The notes below the pieces were generated by a model. That model made no database searches. It was not told where the DNA came from and saw only the letters and a program-made list of their open reading frames with translations. Positions 41,634 through 43,447 of a stretch of DNA of 43,447 nt are shown piece by piece. The stretch is from Micavibrio sp. UBA2705 (GTDB taxonomy: Bacteria > Pseudomonadota > Alphaproteobacteria > Micavibrionales > Micavibrionaceae): NCBI GenBank assembly GCA_002354205.1, contig DELD01000012.1, positions 1 through 43,447 on the forward strand. The letters are read 5' to 3'. The position numbers were made by a program, and so were the translations under genes. Numbering within the stretch: position 1 is the stretch's first letter; each line of letters opens with the position of its first letter.

Positions 41634-41756
41634 TTAAACAGCTTTTTCGACGGGCTTAACGCGCCCAAATGCTTTTGCTGTTGTAATCGAGGCAATAATT
41701 CTCTTATTACTATAAATTGACGTACGAATTGTATTTTTTTTATTTGTCGTTTCCAT
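41634..41756 (-). CDS. small basic peptide, 40 aa
   Basis: A minus-strand ATG frame of 40 codons encodes a basic Lys/Arg/Thr-rich peptide (start METTNKKNTI, end VKPVEKAV) with no membrane segment. AGGGAT lies about 8 bases before the ATG and a terminator follows 34 bases after the stop, so a short monocistronic gene is plausible. No family is known to me. Another possibility is an untranslated small RNA with a chance frame. Confidence 0.45.
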   Translation of the reverse strand: METTNKKNTIRTSIYSNKRIIASITTAKAFGRVKPVEKAV

Positions 41757-42089
41757 GGAACATCCCTGTGTTTTAAAAGGTTAATAACAAAACCCTAGCG
41801 CCTTATTTAAAGACGCTATTCAAACACCCATATACCGCTATTTAATAGTCACCTATTTTTTGTAAGTATCCTTATGCTACCACAAAAACACGTGCTAAAC
41901 AAGCACAACTCTACTTTAGGGCGAAGCGCGGCGAGACTAGTAGCGGCGGGGGTTTGAAAATATATGCGCTCTCAGCGTTACGCATTGGTCAAAAATCAGC
42001 TATACTGTTAAGTCATTCTTAGGAAGACACTGCTATTTTAGTATCTGATATTATTCATAAAATTTAAATTTCATATAAGGATTTTGCAC
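41757..42089. other. intergenic region before the acyl-CoA dehydrogenase gene
   Basis: AT-rich, with a GC-rich patch at about 41920-41957 whose nature I cannot assign. It should contain the promoters of the small minus-strand gene and of the acyl-CoA dehydrogenase. No coding frame of note. Confidence 0.5.
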
Positions 42090-43447
42090 ATGCCTGTATA
42101 CAAAGCGCCAATTGATGATATTCGTTTTGTCCTCTACGACCTTCTCAAGGCAGATACAATAACGGCTCTTCCCGATTATGAAGACGCTACGCCTGATTTG
42201 GTCATGCAAATTTTGGAAGAAGGCGCGAAAATGTGCGAAGAAATTCTGTTTCCGCTGAATCAAAGCGGGGACGCGGAAGGCTGCCAATTTGATAATGGCG
42301 CAGTAACGACCCCCAAAGGCTTTAAAGACGCTTATAATACCTTCACCGAAGGTGGTTGGTGCGGCTTAGCACTTGACCCTCAATATGGTGGCATGGGTAT
42401 GCCCGCCTTTGTCAATTGCGCAATGCAGGAGCTTATCTGCGCGTCAAATATGTCATTTGGCATGTATCCAGGTTTATCACAGGGCTGTTATGACGCGATC
42501 CACCTGCATGGCGATGACGCGCAGAAAAACCTTTATTTGCCAAAATTAAACGAAGGCATCTGGTCAGGAACAATGTGCCTAACTGAGCCGCATTGCGGCA
42601 CGGATCTCGGCCTTGTACGTACAAAAGCCGAAGACCATGCAGACAAAGACGGCTCTTATGCCATTAGCGGCACAAAAATATTTATTTCTGCGGGGGAGCA
42701 TGATTTAGCAGAAAACATCATCCACCTTGTTCTTGCCCGGCTGCCCAACGCGCCAGAAGGCGTGCAAGGCATATCACTTTTCGTTGTTCCTAAATTTTTA
42801 CCTAAAGAACAGAATGGCGACTACGTCTCAGGCGCGGAAAATGGTGTCACTTGCGGGTCCATAGAACACAAAATGGGCATTAAGGCATCATCTACATGCG
42901 TTATCAATTTTGAAAACGCGCAAGGCTGGCTTGTCGGCGCTCCGCATAAGGGCCTCAAAGCGATGTTCACCATGATGAACGCTGCAAGGCTTGGCGTGGC
43001 CATGCAGGGACTCGGCATTGCCGAGGTCGCGCAACAAAACGCCGTCGCATACGCCAAAGACAGGCTACAAATGCGCGCCCTTGATGGCGTTAAAGCCCCA
43101 GATAAGGTCGCTGACCCGATTATCGTTCACCCAGATGTTCGCCGTATGCTGCTGACCGGTAAAGCCTTTTGTGAAGGTGCGCGTGCCTTATCACTCTGGG
43201 TTGGCACAATGTTAGACCGCGCAGAAAAGCACCCCGATGCGATCGAACGCCGCAAAGCCGACGACCTTGTCGCGCTGCTTACCCCGATTCTTAAAGCTTA
43301 CCAAACCGATATGGGCAGTGAGATTGCCAATAACGCCGTGCAGGTGCATGGCGGTCATGGCTATATTTGGGAATATGGCGTTGAACAATATGTCCGTGAT
43401 GCCCGCATCGCGCAAATTTATGAAGGTACAAACGGCATCCAAGCCCT
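42090..43447 (+). CDS. acyl-CoA dehydrogenase (3' end outside window)
   Basis: The enzyme oxidises an acyl-CoA to the 2-enoyl-CoA with FAD. The 452 visible residues begin MPVYKAPIDDIRF, an extension typical of the large bacterial acyl-CoA dehydrogenases of about 590 aa. They include GMCLTEP-like MCLTEPHCGTDLG (FAD/substrate-binding), KIFISAGEHDL, EHKMGIKASST, QVHGGHGYIWEYGVEQYVRDARI and the IYEGTNGIQ motif with the catalytic Glu at the window end. Start ATG 42090 is preceded by ATAAGG. The substrate is probably a medium- or long-chain or substituted acyl-CoA; the sequence alone does not decide. Confidence 0.93.
   Translation, partial: MPVYKAPIDDIRFVLYDLLKADTITALPDYEDATPDLVMQILEEGAKMCEEILFPLNQSGDAEGCQFDNGAVTTPKGFKDAYNTFTEGGWCGLALDPQYGGMGMPAFVNCAMQELICASNMSFGMYPGLSQGCYDAIHLHGDDAQKNLYLPKLNEGIWSGTMCLTEPHCGTDLGLVRTKAEDHADKDGSYAISGTKIFISAGEHDLAENIIHLVLARLPNAPEGVQGISLFVVPKFLPKEQNGDYVSGAENGVTCGSIEHKMGIKASSTCVINFENAQGWLVGAPHKGLKAMFTMMNAARLGVAMQGLGIAEVAQQNAVAYAKDRLQMRALDGVKAPDKVADPIIVHPDVRRMLLTGKAFCEGARALSLWVGTMLDRAEKHPDAIERRKADDLVALLTPILKAYQTDMGSEIANNAVQVHGGHGYIWEYGVEQYVRDARIAQIYEGTNGIQA

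Overview
The window looks like a chromosomal segment of an alphaproteobacterium of moderate GC content. The order is uncertain: the gene set fits Rhodospirillales- or Micavibrio-like lineages, but this is inferred from gene content and protein style, not from a marker gene. Evidence includes a complete cbb3 oxidase cluster in the alphaproteobacterial (fix) style, long-form HPF, a RoxA-type ribosomal oxygenase, a Gram-negative porin with an alphaproteobacterial leader, and ctaG/ctaE. Most of the window is ordinary chromosome. The accessory-looking parts are a noncoding stretch at 10.25-10.94 kb and the recombinase remnant beside a tRNA-Ser at 22.2-22.8 kb.

Layout. 0-3.5 kb: tail of a DEAD-box helicase, two small proteins, an orphan two-partner-secretion transporter (TpsB) and a TerB-like protein. 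3.5-10.2 kb: an ArsC/YffB-type reductase and a RoxA-like hydroxylase in one minus-strand unit, divergent greB, then a minus-strand run of YchJ, an N-terminally short LTA-synthase-like sulfatase and an orphan MASE1-CHASE-PAS histidine kinase. 10.25-10.94 kb: noncoding DNA with nested inverted repeats. 10.9-22.1 kb: the low-oxygen block, with an uncharacterised 118-aa protein, a Crp/Fnr regulator, the cco operon (UreH-like transporter, ccoNOQPGHIS), ompW and an L-lactate dehydrogenase. Three FNR-type palindromes (10891, 12103, 20357) sit before the 118-aa gene, between the regulator and the cco operon, and before ompW.

22.2-30 kb: recombinase remnant, tRNA-Ser(GGA), a small membrane protein, an alpha/beta hydrolase, two glycosyltransferases (GT4, GT9), an ArsR regulator, HPF, a class III aminotransferase and a small HicB-like protein. 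30-38 kb (minus strand): an M48 protease with TPRs, a YggS PLP-binding protein, a porin, a small P-loop kinase, DegP, HflC and HflK, which together form an envelope quality-control block. 38-43.4 kb (plus strand): Mrp, a small membrane protein, CtaG, cytochrome oxidase subunit III, a DUF983 protein and a truncated-by-window acyl-CoA dehydrogenase.

The coherent biology is adaptation to low oxygen: a high-affinity oxidase with its assembly factors, an outer-membrane OmpW and lactate fermentation, probably controlled by a local FNR-like regulator. That regulator is unusual. It lacks N-terminal cysteines but carries, at its extreme C-terminus, a Cys-X2-Cys-X5-Cys-X5-Cys motif whose first three cysteines have the spacing of Cys20/23/29 in E. 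coli FNR. This and the structured noncoding region next to it are the two observations I would follow up first.
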